Below, piece by piece: positions 34,122 to 43,507 of a DNA stretch of 64,000 nt. How positions within the stretch are numbered: the first letter of the stretch is position 1; each line of letters begins with the position of its first letter. Position numbers and translations under genes: made by a program. The stretch is from Emcibacter sp. Lineage in GTDB: Bacteria > Pseudomonadota > Alphaproteobacteria > Sphingomonadales > Emcibacteraceae. The DNA lies in contig NZ_OY776217.1 of assembly GCF_963675455.1 (NCBI RefSeq), positions 1,784,001 through 1,848,000 of the forward strand. The letters are read 5' to 3'. The notes beneath the pieces are model-generated. The model ran no database searches and was not told the DNA's origin. It saw only the letters and a program-made list of their open reading frames with translations.

Positions 34122-36068
34122 TTATCCCGCCTTGTTGACCCGCATATACCACTCCACAAGCCGGTGAACCTGGCGTTCGCTGTAGCCACGGTCTTTCATG
34201 CGCTCGACAAATTCGTGATGCTTGTGTTCGCTGTCCTTGTCTTTCTTGCTGCCGAAGCTGATCACCGGCAGCAGGTCCTCGACCTTGCTGAACATGCGTT
34301 TTTCGATCACCGAACGCAGTTTCTCGTAGGACGTCCATTTCGGGTTCTGACCGGCATTGTTGGCCCGGGCGCGCAGGGCGAACTTGACCACCTCGTTGCG
34401 GAAGTCTTTTGGATTGGAGATACCGGCCGGTTTTTCGATTTTGCTTAGTTCCTGATCCAGGATCTTGCTGTCCAGAAGCTGGCCGGTATCCGGATCCTTG
34501 AAGTCATGGCCCTCGATCCAGGCGTCCGCATAGGAAATATAGCGATCGAATAGATTCTGGCCGTAATCGGAATAGGATTCAAGGTAGGCTTTCTGAATTT
34601 CATTACCGATAAATTCCGCGTAGCGCGGGGCGAGCTCACCCTTGATGAACTCGATATATTTCTTCTCGAGATCTTCCGGCAGCTGTTCCCTGAGCAGGGC
34701 TTTTTCCAGCACATACATCAGGTGAACCGGATCGGCGCCGACTTCCTGGGTATCATAGTTGAAGGTTTCAGCCAGGATTTTAAAGGCAAAACGGGTGGAA
34801 ATGCCACCCATGCCCTCATTGACACCGGCCATATCCTTATATTCCTGCATGGGTTTGGCCTTGGGATCCACATCCTTGAGATTCTCCCCGTTATAGACCC
34901 GCATTTTGGAATAAAGGTTGGAGTTTTCATGTTCCTTGAGCCGGGTCAGGACACTGAATTTGGCCAGCATGTCCAGGGTGCTTGGGGCGCAGTGACTGGT
35001 ATTCAGGTCGGAGCTGCTCAGCAGTTTGTCATAGATTTTTGCCTCTTCATCAACCCGCAGGCAGTAGGGCACCTTGATCACATAGACCCGGTCGATAAAG
35101 GCTTCATTGTTTTTGTTATTTTTGAAACTCTGCCATTCGGCTTCGTTGGAGTGGGCAAGGATTGTCCCTTGATAGGGGATGGCGCCAAGGTTTTCGGTGC
35201 CCACATAGTTGCCTTCCTGAGTAGCGGTCAGCAGGGGGTGCAGCATCTTGATCGGGGCCTTGAACATCTCCACAAACTCCAGGATGCCCTGGGTGGTGCG
35301 GTTCAGGCCGCCGCTGTAGGCATAGGCATCGCTGTCGTTCTGGCTGTAATATTCCAGCTTGCGGATGTCCACCTTGCCGACAAGGGTGGAGATATCCTGG
35401 TTATTCTCGTCACCGGGTTCGGTCTTGGCGATGGCGATCTGGCGCAGTTTTGACGGAAAGATTTTTACCACTGAAAATTTGGAAAGATCGCCTTCATACT
35501 GGTCGAGCCGCTTCAGGGCCCAGGGCGACATCAGACCGGTCAGCCGGTGCCGGGGTATTTTGTATTTTTCCTCGAACACATCGCCCATCTTTTCCGGGTC
35601 AAACAGGCCGAGGGGGGATTCAAAGACGGGGCTGATTTCGTCACCGGCTTTCAGCACGTAGATCGGGCACTTTTCCATCAATGCCTTGAGTTGCTCCGCC
35701 AGCGAGGATTTACCGCCGCCCACAGGACCCAGCAGGTAAAGCACCTGTTTACGCTCTTCCAGACCCTGGGAGGCATGCTTGAAGAAGCCGACAATACGTT
35801 CGATGGTTTCCTCCATGCCGAAGAAATTTTCAAACCCTTTGTATTTCTTTATGGTCCGGTTCATGAAGATACGGCCGAGGCGTTCGTCCTTCGAGGTGTC
35901 GATCAGTTCCGGTTCGCCGATCGCATGCATCATACGTTCCGCAGAACTGGCGTACATCATCGGATCTTCACTGCATCCATGAAGATATTCGCGCAGGGAA
36001 ATTTCGCTTTCCTTGCGATGTTCATACTGGTTTGAATAAAGATCAAAAAGGTCTGTTTCGTTAGGCAT
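34122..36068 (-). CDS. prkA: Serine protein kinase / AAA+ protease PrkA
   Basis: 648 residues, close to E. coli YeaG. It has an AAA+ core with Walker A GPVGGGKSSLAEQ near residue 114, followed by the PrkA C-terminal domain (NEIQKAYLESY, later KDFRNEVVKFALRARANN). The family was described as a Ser/Thr kinase and, for some members, as an ATP-dependent protease. It leads the stress operon with yeaH and spoVR. In enterobacteria yeaGH transcription is RpoS/RpoN-linked; no clear -24/-12 element is visible here. Confidence 0.95.
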   Translation of the reverse strand: MPNETDLFDLYSNQYEHRKESEISLREYLHGCSEDPMMYASSAERMMHAIGEPELIDTSKDERLGRIFMNRTIKKYKGFENFFGMEETIERIVGFFKHASQGLEERKQVLYLLGPVGGGKSSLAEQLKALMEKCPIYVLKAGDEISPVFESPLGLFDPEKMGDVFEEKYKIPRHRLTGLMSPWALKRLDQYEGDLSKFSVVKIFPSKLRQIAIAKTEPGDENNQDISTLVGKVDIRKLEYYSQNDSDAYAYSGGLNRTTQGILEFVEMFKAPIKMLHPLLTATQEGNYVGTENLGAIPYQGTILAHSNEAEWQSFKNNKNNEAFIDRVYVIKVPYCLRVDEEAKIYDKLLSSSDLNTSHCAPSTLDMLAKFSVLTRLKEHENSNLYSKMRVYNGENLKDVDPKAKPMQEYKDMAGVNEGMGGISTRFAFKILAETFNYDTQEVGADPVHLMYVLEKALLREQLPEDLEKKYIEFIKGELAPRYAEFIGNEIQKAYLESYSDYGQNLFDRYISYADAWIEGHDFKDPDTGQLLDSKILDQELSKIEKPAGISNPKDFRNEVVKFALRARANNAGQNPKWTSYEKLRSVIEKRMFSKVEDLLPVISFGSKKDKDSEHKHHEFVERMKDRGYSERQVHRLVEWYMRVNKAG

Positions 36069-36575
36069 GGTGGCAACTCCCGGCTTTGGTTAAGTATCAG
36101 GACAGGCCAGATTGTGAAGAACGAACAGGCTTTAGGTTAATGTCGGGCCGGTTCCAATTCTGACCATGTCGTCAGAAGGAAGATATGCCGTGGCGTGACT
36201 GCCAGTGTTTAAGTATCTGGGTCGCCATGCCGGTGGCACAACTTCCCTCCCATTTTCTGATTCCGGATATTCATTTTCCGGATACAGTAAAAACTGGTTT
36301 TAAAAATCTTCGAATAAGATACTAAAAAATATGGCCGATTTGAGGTTATGGTTAATTATCGCCAAAATTGATTAAAGAGTGGTTTACAATCCGGCCGGCC
36401 AACAAACTAACTCAAACCATAAAATCAAATTGTCGTGAACGTGAGATGAATATACCTCATCGCCAGATGTTTTTTTGTAAAAAAGTTTGATGCCGGTGTG
36501 AACAAATCATAGTTTTGGCAAGTCATAAAACTGATATGGTTACTATAACGGATAATTCCAAGGGGAGGAAAAATA
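36069..36575. other. Intergenic control region between prkA and the GntP gene
   Basis: 507 bases without a supported gene, AT-rich towards the right. It must hold divergent promoters. The only structure seen is a direct repeat TTCCGGATA at 36261-36269 and 36276-36284, about 195 bases before prkA. A TTGGCA hexamer near 36513 could start a GntP promoter, but no convincing -10 is spaced correctly. Confidence 0.5.
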
Positions 36576-37898
36576 ATGTTGAGTATGGCGGGCCTGGTCG
36601 GGGGATTAATCCTGTTAATTGTTCTGACAATCCGGGGGGTGAATATCCTGATTGCAGCACCAATCTGTGCGCTGATTGTAGCGATCAGCAGCGGCATCGC
36701 CATCCTGCCGCCGATGGCGGGGGAAGGGCAGGCCAGCTTCACCGCGGACTATATGACCGGATTTGCCGGATTTCTCAGGGACTGGTTTATTGTCTTCCTG
36801 CTCGGCGCCATGTTCGGCAAGGTGATGGAGGATTCGGGTGCTGCCGACAGCGTCGCCCACTGGGTGGTGCAAAGGCTTGGTATGAAACATGCCGCCCTTG
36901 CGGTGATTCTTGCCTGTGCAGTCCTTACCTACGGCGGCGTCAGTGTTTTTGTGGTGGCCTTTTCGGTCTTTCCCATGGCCCTGAGCCTGTTCAAACAGGC
37001 CAACCTGCCGCGCCGTTTCATTCCGGCGGCTCTGGCCTTTGGGTCCGTCACTTTCACCATGACCAGCGCCGGATCGGTCGAAATCCAGAATTTCCTGCCG
37101 TCGGGATATCTTGGCACCAATCATTTTGCCGGCTGGCAGGTGAGTATTATTGTCGCCCTGTTCATGGCATCCTGCGGGATTTTCTGGTTTGAAAAAATGA
37201 TGACCAGGGCAAAAGTCAACGGTGAGGTATTTGACGTCCGGGAAGGGGACCCGGAAGAAAAGAATTATGACAATCTGCCCAATCCGCTGATGGGCTTTGT
37301 GCCGCTGATCATTGTTCTTGGCACCAGTTTCTATTTCAGTGTGATTCTTGATTACGGCAAGTCGGCGCTGGTGGTGGCGCTGCTGGGCGGACTGTTGTCC
37401 TCCATCGTGATTTACCGGAAACATTTCAATAACCTCGGGACGGCCCTGTCGGTGGCCACCCTGGGCGCCCTGATTGCCATCAGCAATACCTGTGCCGTTG
37501 TAGGCTTCGGCAGTATCGCCAAACTGACACCGGCGTTCCAGGTGGCACTGGACTATATGACCCACCTGCCGGGCAATGAGTTGATCGGGGCCGCGGTGGC
37601 AGTCAGTGTGATTGCGGCCTTGACCGGGTCCGCGTCCGGTGGCCAGGCCATTGCCCTGCCGCTGCTTGCTCCCCATTATCTGGACCAGGGGGTGGATCCG
37701 GAAGCCCTGCACCGGGTGGTGGCCATTTCATCGGGCGGGCTCGACAGCCTGCCGCATAACGGTTATGTGGTGACCACGATCCGCGCTATATGCGGAGAGA
37801 CTCATCAATCCGCCTATCTGCCGGTGGCGGCGCTGACGGTGGTGATTCCCTTTATCGGCGCCATTCTGGCCATCGTTCTGTTCCTGCTTGGACTTTAA
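36576..37898 (+). CDS. GntP-family permease
   Basis: 440 residues with about 12 membrane helices. Family-like stretches are GAMFGKVMEDSGAADSVAHW, YGGVSVFVVAFSVFPMAL and TGSASGGQAIALPLLAPHYLDQGV. GntP proteins are proton symporters for gluconate or other small organic acids such as 3-hydroxybutyrate. The substrate here is not predictable. RBS GGGGAGG stands seven bases upstream. Two following plus-strand genes may be cotranscribed. Confidence 0.87.
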   Translation: MLSMAGLVGGLILLIVLTIRGVNILIAAPICALIVAISSGIAILPPMAGEGQASFTADYMTGFAGFLRDWFIVFLLGAMFGKVMEDSGAADSVAHWVVQRLGMKHAALAVILACAVLTYGGVSVFVVAFSVFPMALSLFKQANLPRRFIPAALAFGSVTFTMTSAGSVEIQNFLPSGYLGTNHFAGWQVSIIVALFMASCGIFWFEKMMTRAKVNGEVFDVREGDPEEKNYDNLPNPLMGFVPLIIVLGTSFYFSVILDYGKSALVVALLGGLLSSIVIYRKHFNNLGTALSVATLGALIAISNTCAVVGFGSIAKLTPAFQVALDYMTHLPGNELIGAAVAVSVIAALTGSASGGQAIALPLLAPHYLDQGVDPEALHRVVAISSGGLDSLPHNGYVVTTIRAICGETHQSAYLPVAALTVVIPFIGAILAIVLFLLGL

Positions 37899-37922
37899 GG
37901 TTCTCTGTGTCATAAGAAATTT

Positions 37923-38915
37923 ATGTCAAAGAAACCCGAAGATTTTGCAGAATTCATCCGCACTCTTGGCCGCGGTCCGACCAAATCCCGTCACCTGACC
38001 CGGGAGGAGGCCAGGGAGGCCTTTGCCGGCGCCCTCAGTGGGGAAATGGCCGACCTGCAGATCGGGGCGTTGCTCTTGCTGTTGCGCTACCGGAGCGAGG
38101 ATGCGGCAGAGCTCGCCGGCATCGTGGAAGCAATCCGAAGCAGCCTCGATATGGCGCCGATCACGGACTATCAGGACCTGATTGACTGGCCGAGCTATTC
38201 GGCCGGCAAAAGCCGGGGCCTGCCGTGGTTCCTGCTTTCGGCCAAACTGCTGTCGGAAAATGGACACAAGGTTTTCATGCATGGCTATAACAGCCATCTG
38301 GAGAACGGCATTCCGACCGGGGACTGTCTTGATGTGATCGGGGAAAAGGCCTGTGTCAGCCTTGCCGTGGCTTCGGATAAACTGGCCCGCGATAATTTTG
38401 CCTTCCTGCCGTTGCGTCATTTCTGTCCGCGCATTCTGGAATTCCTGCAGATGCGCAACTTGCTCGGGGTGCGTTCGATCATCAATACGGCGGTGCGGCT
38501 GATAAATCCATTGCATGCGGATACCCTGTTTCTGGGGATCTTCCATCCGGCCTATATCAATCTGAACCGGGAAGCCGCGCAAATTCTGGAACAACCGAGG
38601 CTTGGCGTCATCAAGGGCGGCGGCGGCGAGGCGGAACGCACGCCTTTCAAGCCGATTGCGCTTTATACCGTCATTAAGGGATCGGAAGACAAAACCAGCT
38701 GGCCGGCCACGCTCAAGGAAGCTGAACAGGGGGAACGAAATGTCTCTCTCGATCATTTCCGCGAAGTCTGGTATGGTAAGGTTGAAGATCCCGTCGCCCT
38801 CAGGACCATTCTGGGCACCGCCGCGCAGGCCTTGTATCTTAAGGGTGTCGCACGGGATATCCCGGAAGCCGAAGTTCTGGCGCTCACCTGCTGGGAGAAA
38901 CATCTGTCATCCTGA
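37923..38915 (+). CDS. TrpD2/YbiB-like glycosyltransferase-fold protein
   Basis: 330 residues related to anthranilate phosphoribosyltransferase, with the N-terminal SRHLTREEAREAFAGALSGEMADLQIGALLLLLRYRSE helical domain. The PRPP-binding glycine motif of TrpD is not recognisable (SAGKSRGLPWFLLSAK in its place), as in the YbiB/TrpD2 group that binds nucleic acid. Genuine tryptophan synthesis is therefore unlikely. It follows the permease by 24 bases. Confidence 0.8.
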   Translation: MSKKPEDFAEFIRTLGRGPTKSRHLTREEAREAFAGALSGEMADLQIGALLLLLRYRSEDAAELAGIVEAIRSSLDMAPITDYQDLIDWPSYSAGKSRGLPWFLLSAKLLSENGHKVFMHGYNSHLENGIPTGDCLDVIGEKACVSLAVASDKLARDNFAFLPLRHFCPRILEFLQMRNLLGVRSIINTAVRLINPLHADTLFLGIFHPAYINLNREAAQILEQPRLGVIKGGGGEAERTPFKPIALYTVIKGSEDKTSWPATLKEAEQGERNVSLDHFREVWYGKVEDPVALRTILGTAAQALYLKGVARDIPEAEVLALTCWEKHLSS

Positions 38916-38932
38916 ACAGGGAGGGAACCGTT

Positions 38933-39349
38933 ATGAAACGCGTTGTTGGGCCAGGAGGTTTTTTTATCAAGGTCAAGGACCGGGAAAAACTGCAGCAATG
39001 GTATGAACGTCATCTCGGGGTGGAATTCGACGGGTATAACAGCATGAAGTTCCAGATGAATGAGGACGGGGAAAACCCGAAAGAGTCCTATGTTCTAATC
39101 TCCATGTTCAAGGAGGAGACGGATTATTTTGGTCCCCATGGGCACAGCTTCATGTTTAATTTCCGGGTGGATGACCTTGATCGGGTCGTTGCGGAACTGG
39201 AAGCAGAAGGCGTGGACGTCCTGCCCGAGCGGGAGGACGGGGATTACGGCAAGTTTGCCTGGATATTTGATCCCGAGGGTCACAAAATTGAATTGTGGGA
39301 ACCGCCCCTGAAAGCCGCCCTCGCGGAAACTGATCAGAATACGCTCTAG
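38933..39349 (+). CDS. VOC (glyoxalase/bleomycin resistance) family protein
   Basis: 138 residues forming one VOC module. GPGGFFIKVKDREKLQQWYERHLGVEF starts the first beta-alpha-beta-beta-beta unit. SFMFNFRVDDLDRVVAELEAEGVDVL and IFDPEGHKIELWEPP form the second, with the metal-binding glutamate in the last strand. The reaction is unknown. AGGGAGG precedes the start. Its stop overlaps the stop of the convergent MATE gene by four bases. Confidence 0.87.
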   Translation: MKRVVGPGGFFIKVKDREKLQQWYERHLGVEFDGYNSMKFQMNEDGENPKESYVLISMFKEETDYFGPHGHSFMFNFRVDDLDRVVAELEAEGVDVLPEREDGDYGKFAWIFDPEGHKIELWEPPLKAALAETDQNTL

Positions 39350-40734
39350 GATGTTGTCGGGCTCGGGGCAAGATCCGGCCGCATATCCCGCACTGTTTTC
39401 ATGACCCAGAGGAATGACACCGTGCCAGCGATGATATTGCAGGCGCTGGTGATGCCATAGATGACCGGCAGGTCATAATAAAGTGAGGCGAAATAGATCA
39501 GCGGCAGGGGCAGGACCACGGTCCGCATGGTGCTGACGATGACCCCCGGCAATGGCCGGCCGATGCCATTGAAAGACGCATTGGCCGACATGACAAAACC
39601 ATAGGCGCCATAAGACAGCGGGATCAGATAGAGGTAGGCCACCGCTTTTTCAATAATGAAGGGATCGTCGCTGAACTGGCTGGCAAGGACGTTGGCGAGC
39701 AGGGCGATGGTTAGGGCCAGAACCGCTCCCCAGACCAGGCAGAAGGTGAGGCAGATTTTCAACGCCTCTTCAATGCGGTCGAATTTGTGGGCGCTCAGGT
39801 TCTGTCCCACGACCGGGCCGATGACGGCCGACAGGGCGAAGAAAAAGACCAGGCAGAGGGATTCGATCCGCGCCGCCACGTTGGTGGCCGCTACGGCGTC
39901 CTGCCCGTATCCGGAAATGATGCCGATCAGGACCACGTTTCCGGCCGGTATGATCATGTTGGTGGCCGCCGCCGGGATCCCCACATGCATGATGCTTCTT
40001 GCCGAAGACTTGAAAGTCCGCAGCACTTCGCGGGAAAAATTAATGGCCTCGAACCGGTAGTAGAGAAAACCGTAAATGGAAAAGAAGACACCGCCCCGGG
40101 CGATGACTGTGGCCAGGGCGGCGCCCTCGATCTCCAGACGTGGAAAGCCGAACAGGCCGAAAATCAGGATCGGATCAAGGACAACATTCACAAGTGCGGC
40201 GTAGATGTTGATCTTGGTCTGGGTCATGGTGTCGCCCATGGCCCGCATGGCGCTCATGCCGACCACAGGGGCAATCACAAACAGGCAGGATATGTACCAG
40301 ATGGTAATATAGTCCCGGATCAGGGGCAGGATATTTTCATTGGCGCCGATCAGGGTAAACAGGGGGTCGATGGTCACCAGGCCGATAAAACCCAGTGTTA
40401 CGGCGATCAGGATGGTCAGCAGGAAGCTGATGGTGGCCAGGCGCACCACTTCATCGTGATCCTTGCGCCCGAAGGCCCGGGCCAGGACCGATGAGGTGCC
40501 GGCGCTGAGACCGATGGAGGCGGAAATCACCAGCATGGTGACGCTGGTGACATAGCCCATGGCAGCCAGTTCATCGTCGCCCAGCATGCCGACGAAATAG
40601 AGATCCACCAATCCGTAAGCCATATTGGCCATGAGCCCGACCACCAGGGGCAGGGTCATCTTCAGCAGATGGTTCGGGATCGATCCGACAGTCAGGTCGG
40701 TGTGCGGCTTTCTGGATTTGTTTGTTCTTTTCAT
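39346..40734 (-). CDS. MATE-family efflux transporter
   Basis: 462 residues with 12 predicted helices. It opens with SIPNHLLKMTLPLVVGLMANMAYGLVDLYFVGMLGDDELAAMG, typical of MATE exporters, and has the internal repeat in the second half (VGIPAAATNMIIPAGNVVLIGIISGYG). It would expel drugs or metabolites using sodium or proton flux. It is unrelated in detail to the flippase at 1.8-3.4 kb, though both are MOP proteins. Confidence 0.9.
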   Translation of the reverse strand: MKRTNKSRKPHTDLTVGSIPNHLLKMTLPLVVGLMANMAYGLVDLYFVGMLGDDELAAMGYVTSVTMLVISASIGLSAGTSSVLARAFGRKDHDEVVRLATISFLLTILIAVTLGFIGLVTIDPLFTLIGANENILPLIRDYITIWYISCLFVIAPVVGMSAMRAMGDTMTQTKINIYAALVNVVLDPILIFGLFGFPRLEIEGAALATVIARGGVFFSIYGFLYYRFEAINFSREVLRTFKSSARSIMHVGIPAAATNMIIPAGNVVLIGIISGYGQDAVAATNVAARIESLCLVFFFALSAVIGPVVGQNLSAHKFDRIEEALKICLTFCLVWGAVLALTIALLANVLASQFSDDPFIIEKAVAYLYLIPLSYGAYGFVMSANASFNGIGRPLPGVIVSTMRTVVLPLPLIYFASLYYDLPVIYGITSACNIIAGTVSFLWVMKTVRDMRPDLAPSPTTS

Positions 40735-40973
40735 TCTGATCTTTTCCGGCGTGATGTAATTCCCCGATACGCCTTTGGCAGGATAAAAGCATGCTTTGCC
40801 TCTGATGGCCAGTCACTAATTGGTGAGAAGATGATTTTTCTGCCGGATTTGGCAGTTGATTTAAAATGCCGTCGCACGGAGGTTTAATTCCTGAAAATTT
40901 GCCTATATAAGGGATTAGACACTTGATTTGAAGAATTATACATTTTGAAGATTTACAGGGAACGGAGTAAGGC

Positions 40974-41747
40974 ATGCTGGTTATCGTTTCACCCGCCAAG
41001 AAACTGGATTATGAAACAGATATCAATGTGAAGGACTGGACGGAGCCGGAATATCTGGAGGACAGTCAGGAACTGATTAAAACCGCCCGTAAGCTGACCC
41101 GGTCCGATATTGGCGGCCTGATGAAAATCAGTGACCAACTGGCCGATCTTAATTACCGGCGTTTCCATGACTTTTCTGTGCCCTTCAATCCGGCCAATGC
41201 CCGGCCGGCGATCTATGCCTTCAAGGGGGATACCTATGTGGGGCTGGACGCGGAAACACTGAGCAAAGAAGACCTGAAATTTGCCCAGGATCACCTGCGC
41301 ATCCTGTCCGGTCTTTACGGCCTGTTGCGCCCGCTGGACCTGATGCAGGCCTACCGCCTGGAAATGGGCAGCCGGCTGCAGAACCCGCGCGGGCGCAATC
41401 TGTATGAATTCTGGGGTAATACTCTGTCCGAAGGGATTAACGAGGCCCTGGCCGGCGACAAGGAGCCTGTCCTGGTCAATTGCGCGTCCCAGGAATATTT
41501 CAAGGCGGTCAAGCCCAAGGCGCTGAAGACCCGTGTCATCACACCGGTTTTCAAGCAGGTCAAGGAAGGTCATGCCCGCTCACTGGGCATGATGGCCAAA
41601 CGAGCCCGGGGCATGATGGCCCGCTATGTTATCCAGAACCGGATCAAGGATCCGGAAGAGCTCAAAAAATTTGATATGGACGGCTATAAATTCCAGCCGA
41701 CCCTGTCCGATCACCAGACCTTTGAATTTCACAAGATAACCGGTTAG
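40974..41747 (+). CDS. yaaA: Peroxide stress protein YaaA (DUF328)
   Basis: 257 residues beginning MLVIVSPAKKLDYET, with the conserved YRRFHDF, AIYAFKGDTYVGLDA and LYGLLRPLDLMQAYRLEMG. YaaA lowers free iron and protects DNA during peroxide stress in E. coli. RBS CGGAGTAAGG is close to the ATG. It forms a pair with the TauE-type permease gene, 10 bases downstream. Confidence 0.95.
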   Translation: MLVIVSPAKKLDYETDINVKDWTEPEYLEDSQELIKTARKLTRSDIGGLMKISDQLADLNYRRFHDFSVPFNPANARPAIYAFKGDTYVGLDAETLSKEDLKFAQDHLRILSGLYGLLRPLDLMQAYRLEMGSRLQNPRGRNLYEFWGNTLSEGINEALAGDKEPVLVNCASQEYFKAVKPKALKTRVITPVFKQVKEGHARSLGMMAKRARGMMARYVIQNRIKDPEELKKFDMDGYKFQPTLSDHQTFEFHKITG

Positions 41748-41757
41748 AGCCGCTTTT

Positions 41758-42519
41758 ATGGTCGATAACCTCTGGTTTTTTGCTCTTGCGGTACCGTTGG
41801 TACTGTTAACGGGTATATCTAAAGGGGGGTTTGCCAACGGACTGGGCAGTATCACCGTACCCATGATGGCGGTATTGATTGATCCGCGGCAGGCGGCGGC
41901 GATCATGCTGCCCATCCTCTGTATTATGGATATTCTGGCGCTGTGGCAGTATCGCAAGGTCTGGGATCCGACCAGCCTGAAAATCATGATCCCCGGGGCG
42001 CTGATCGGTATCGGTATCGGCACCCTGACTTTTCATATGATGAGTGTGGACATGCTGCGCCTGATCGTCGGCGTTATGGCGCTCTATTTTGTACTCAATT
42101 TCTGGTACGGGAAATTCCGGAAAATCGAAATCGGGGCAAAAGATCACAATGCGGCCAAAGGCAGTTTTTTCGGCATGCTGGCCGGTTTTACCAGTTTTGT
42201 CGCCCATGCCGGCGGTCCGCCGGTGGCGCTTTACCTGCTACCCCTGAGGATGGACAAAACCCTGCTGGTCGGCACGTCTGTGGTTTTCTTTACCGTCGTC
42301 AATTACACCAAGCTGATCCCCTATGCCTGGCTTGGCCAGTTGTCTCTGGGTAATCTGACCACCTCCCTGATCCTGCTGCCGCTGGCGCCGCTGGGTATAT
42401 GGCTTGGCGCATGGCTGCATCACCATGCCTCAGACAAGCTGTTTTATATTTTCTTTTACGGGGTGTTGTTTGTGGTCGGCCTGAAGCTGACGGTGGAGGG
42501 CCTGACGGCCCTCCTGTAA
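41758..42519 (+). CDS. TauE/SafE-family sulfite exporter-like permease
   Basis: 253 residues with about eight helices in two repeats: LVLLTGISKGGFANGLGSITVPMM and MLAGFTSFVAHAGGPPVALYLLP. This is the family's typical inverted-repeat glycine pattern. Members export sulfite, sulfoacetate or other small anions; the substrate is unknown. A perfect 8-bp hairpin (42495-42514) lies over its last codons but lacks a T tail. Confidence 0.88.
   Translation: MVDNLWFFALAVPLVLLTGISKGGFANGLGSITVPMMAVLIDPRQAAAIMLPILCIMDILALWQYRKVWDPTSLKIMIPGALIGIGIGTLTFHMMSVDMLRLIVGVMALYFVLNFWYGKFRKIEIGAKDHNAAKGSFFGMLAGFTSFVAHAGGPPVALYLLPLRMDKTLLVGTSVVFFTVVNYTKLIPYAWLGQLSLGNLTTSLILLPLAPLGIWLGAWLHHHASDKLFYIFFYGVLFVVGLKLTVEGLTALL
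42495..42514. other. Hairpin at the convergent TauE/EipA gene ends
   Basis: GGAGGGCC-tgac-GGCCCTCC is a perfect 8-bp stem at the end of the permease gene. No T run follows on either strand, so it is not a clear intrinsic terminator; it may stabilise the transcript end. Confidence 0.4.
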
Positions 42520-42529
42520 AAATTCCGGC

Positions 42530-43144
42530 CTAGAAGGGGATCCAGTCCCGCTCCGGCGTCATATGCATATAGCCGAGGTTTGCGCCGGCCCGGAGGCCCA
42601 CGCCGACCCGGATCGGGGCAATAATAATGTCACCGCGCTGCTGGTAGTTCATGCCGAGGCCGCCGATATAATAAAAGCTGCCTTCCACAGCCGGGAAACG
42701 CTGATAGATTTCATTGACGTCGTGCAGGTTATAGACCAGGGCAAAGACCCGGGAGGCATTGCCGCCGACATCGATACCGATGGACGGGCCTTTCCAGTAG
42801 AGACGGCTGTCACCCTCGATCTTGTGGGACAGGGTGCCGTCTCCGTAGCGCAGGCCGACAATAAGGGCGCCGCTGCCTTCGGTGCCGATGATATAGGCGT
42901 TCGGGCGGCCATTGTCCTTGAAGGCCTTTTCAATCAGTTTGGCCAGGGCTTCCGATCCACCACCCAGAAAGTCCGAGGCCGCGTTCATGACGCTTTTCTC
43001 GTCATAGGTATTGGCATAGTTGGTGCCGTCCTGGTTCTGGCGGTATTGGCTGCCGTCAACCGGTTCGTCGCCCTGACCGCTGCCGGCGCAGCCGGCAAGA
43101 AGCAATGCACTGACAATCAAAAACAGATTAAGAATTTTGGACAT
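42530..43144 (-). CDS. eipA: EipA-family envelope protein (DUF1134)
   Basis: A 204-residue lipoprotein with lipobox LLLAGC. The mature domain shows NAYIIGTEGSGALIVGLRYGDGTL, WKGPSIGIDVGGNASRVFALVYNL and GGLGMNYQQRGDIIIAPIRVGVGLRAGANLGYM, the DUF1134/EipA core. In Brucella EipA is a small periplasmic beta-barrel needed for envelope integrity. It is the last gene of a run with Nudix, a 47-residue protein and DUF2842, 14 bases apart. Confidence 0.9.
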   Translation of the reverse strand: MSKILNLFLIVSALLLAGCAGSGQGDEPVDGSQYRQNQDGTNYANTYDEKSVMNAASDFLGGGSEALAKLIEKAFKDNGRPNAYIIGTEGSGALIVGLRYGDGTLSHKIEGDSRLYWKGPSIGIDVGGNASRVFALVYNLHDVNEIYQRFPAVEGSFYYIGGLGMNYQQRGDIIIAPIRVGVGLRAGANLGYMHMTPERDWIPF

Positions 43145-43158
43145 ATTTTCCCCTGTGT

Positions 43159-43353
43159 TTATGTACTGGTTTTCTTAAGCACCCAATATGCAGGAAATAT
43201 CCAGACGATACCTGCAACAAGATAACAGATCAACTGCAGGACAATATGGTCTGCAAAAAAGGCTTCAATGAGGCGTGAAACAAGAAGCGCATAGAGGGTA
43301 AGGCCGATCAGAATGATCAGGATACCGGAAAATTTTTTAAAGGATGGATACAT
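43159..43353 (-). CDS. DUF2842 small membrane protein
   Basis: 64 residues with two hydrophobic helices, matching DUF2842 (GILIILIGLTLYALLVSRLIEAFF, then LQLICYLVAGIVWIFPAYWVLKK). Members are confined to alphaproteobacteria and have no known role. It is 10 bases after the 47-residue frame and 14 before eipA, so all are expected in one operon. Confidence 0.8.
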   Translation of the reverse strand: MYPSFKKFSGILIILIGLTLYALLVSRLIEAFFADHIVLQLICYLVAGIVWIFPAYWVLKKTST

Positions 43354-43363
43354 GAAACAATAA

Positions 43364-43507
43364 CTACATTAAGTTGACAAGTTTGAACAGCCAGATCATC
43401 AAATGAACGATCCCGTAAGCGGTCAGGCCGAAAAATGTGGCGATCAGCACAAACCGCAGGTGGGTTTTAAGGGAGGAGAAAAATTTCCGGGTTTCGGGGT
43501 TTGTCAT
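43364..43507 (-). CDS. 47-residue small membrane protein
   Basis: A short frame from an ATG that shares one base with the Nudix stop (TGATG), so coupled translation is likely. The protein has a basic N-terminus (TRKFFSSLKTHLRF) and one hydrophobic helix (VLIATFFGLTAYGIVHLMIWLF). It fills the gap between Nudix and DUF2842 exactly. No family is recognised; the tight placement is the main support. Confidence 0.55.
   Translation of the reverse strand: MTNPETRKFFSSLKTHLRFVLIATFFGLTAYGIVHLMIWLFKLVNLM

Noticed and set aside
36069..36260. Sigma-54 promoter for prkA
   Set aside because: TGGCAC-like strings exist but none has a GC box at the right distance on the minus strand.
36615..37712. A 365-codon open frame antisense to the GntP permease
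   Set aside because: Histidine- and glutamine-rich, the typical reverse of membrane-protein codons.
37923..38915. trpD for tryptophan synthesis
   Set aside because: The PRPP-binding glycine motif is missing and there are no trp neighbours; it fits the TrpD2/YbiB group better.
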